Source of the DNA: Cladorrhinum sp. PSN259
Lineage: Eukaryota > Ascomycota > Sordariomycetes > Sordariales > Podosporaceae
Reading direction: 5' to 3'
DNA length: 64,000 bases
NCBI GenBank assembly: GCA_033725935.1
Contig: MU867076.1
Span: 434,001 to 498,000, forward strand
The stretch's first letter is position 1. Each line of letters opens with the position of its first letter. The translations under genes were made by a program, and so were the position numbers. Of the stretch, positions 63,901-64,000 are shown one piece after another. Under the pieces are notes generated by a model. The model saw nothing but the letters and a program-made list of their open reading frames with translations, was not told the DNA's origin and made no database searches.

Positions 63901-64000
63901 CTCGCTCTTTCTCCGACGGACTAAAATGTAGTTCCAAGTGTGTTGGCACTAAAAGCAACCTGGATAGTCTCGTGGATCAGCGGGACTGCGTGACTGGGGT
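54933..64000. other. Gene-poor region, 9 kb
   Basis: No open frame here exceeds 152 codons and none shows a domain, signal peptide or splice-joined continuation. The sequence is not RIP-degraded: base composition is ordinary and simple repeats are scattered (CAAC/CAAC-AACC near 60509-60546, GGAA near 62785-62806, GAAA near 62857-62872, T tracts near 59135, 62270 and 63550). A perfect hairpin CGGTCC-TACAA-GGACCG lies near 60164-60180. Words such as GTACATGT and TACATGTA recur. It could be the long upstream region of a gene beyond 64 kb, hold non-coding RNAs, or be simply empty. Confidence 0.5.

Overview
This is genomic DNA from a filamentous ascomycete (Pezizomycotina, most likely Sordariomycetes). 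The evidence is short GT-AG introns of about 45-95 bp, a nuclear gene for the mitochondrial factor Guf1, a fungal-type GH11 xylanase, an Hce2-type small secreted protein, a PKS-NRPS-derived enzyme, C2H2/C2HC finger proteins, and AT-rich decayed repeats that look like RIP. Species cannot be named from sequence alone.

Layout. (1) 1-6 kb: two housekeeping-type genes on the minus strand, GUF1 (runs off the left edge) and a 1385-residue MIT-domain protein. (2) 6-10.9 kb: mostly non-coding, with a decayed 2EXR-like gene near 9.5 kb. (3) 10.9-14.3 kb: a cytochrome b561 membrane protein, a conserved unknown protein, and a three-exon cyclic phosphodiesterase (CPD1 type), the last two convergent and 29 bp apart. 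(4) 15.3-20.1 kb: a repeat island with two solo LTRs in direct orientation bracketing a broken ankyrin-repeat gene, followed by a strongly AT-rich stretch. (5) 20.5-29.1 kb: accessory genes for the extracellular space and membrane: GH11 xylanase, a broken acidic/basic protein gene, a DUF7029/DUF7223-like secreted protein, an Hce2-like candidate effector and a PLAC8 protein. (6) 30-35.2 kb: a single 1750-residue megasynthase, a truncated PKS-NRPS starting in a dehydratase domain and continuing C-A-T-T-R, with no other biosynthetic genes beside it. (7) 35.7-37.5 kb: an F-box-like protein with a minisatellite. (8) 38-50 kb: an island of zinc-finger genes. In the left half nearly all fingers are C2HC (last ligand Cys, H-x3-C); in the right half they are C2H2 (last ligand His). 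(9) 50.5-55 kb: a decayed secreted-protein gene, a secreted helical protein (HsbA-like) and an unrecognised nuclear-looking protein. (10) 55-64 kb: no convincing gene.

No operon-like logic is expected or seen. The links are thematic: region 5 encodes secreted or surface products typical of a plant- or litter-associated fungus; regions 4, 8 and 9 show gene turnover, with at least five broken genes whose internal stops are often TAA/TAG codons explainable by CAA/CAG to TAA/TAG (CpA to TpA) changes.

The most unusual items are the zinc-finger island with its C2HC/C2H2 split and the orphan truncated PKS-NRPS with tandem carrier domains. Exon joins were worked out by hand from splice motifs and reading phase, so they are predictions.
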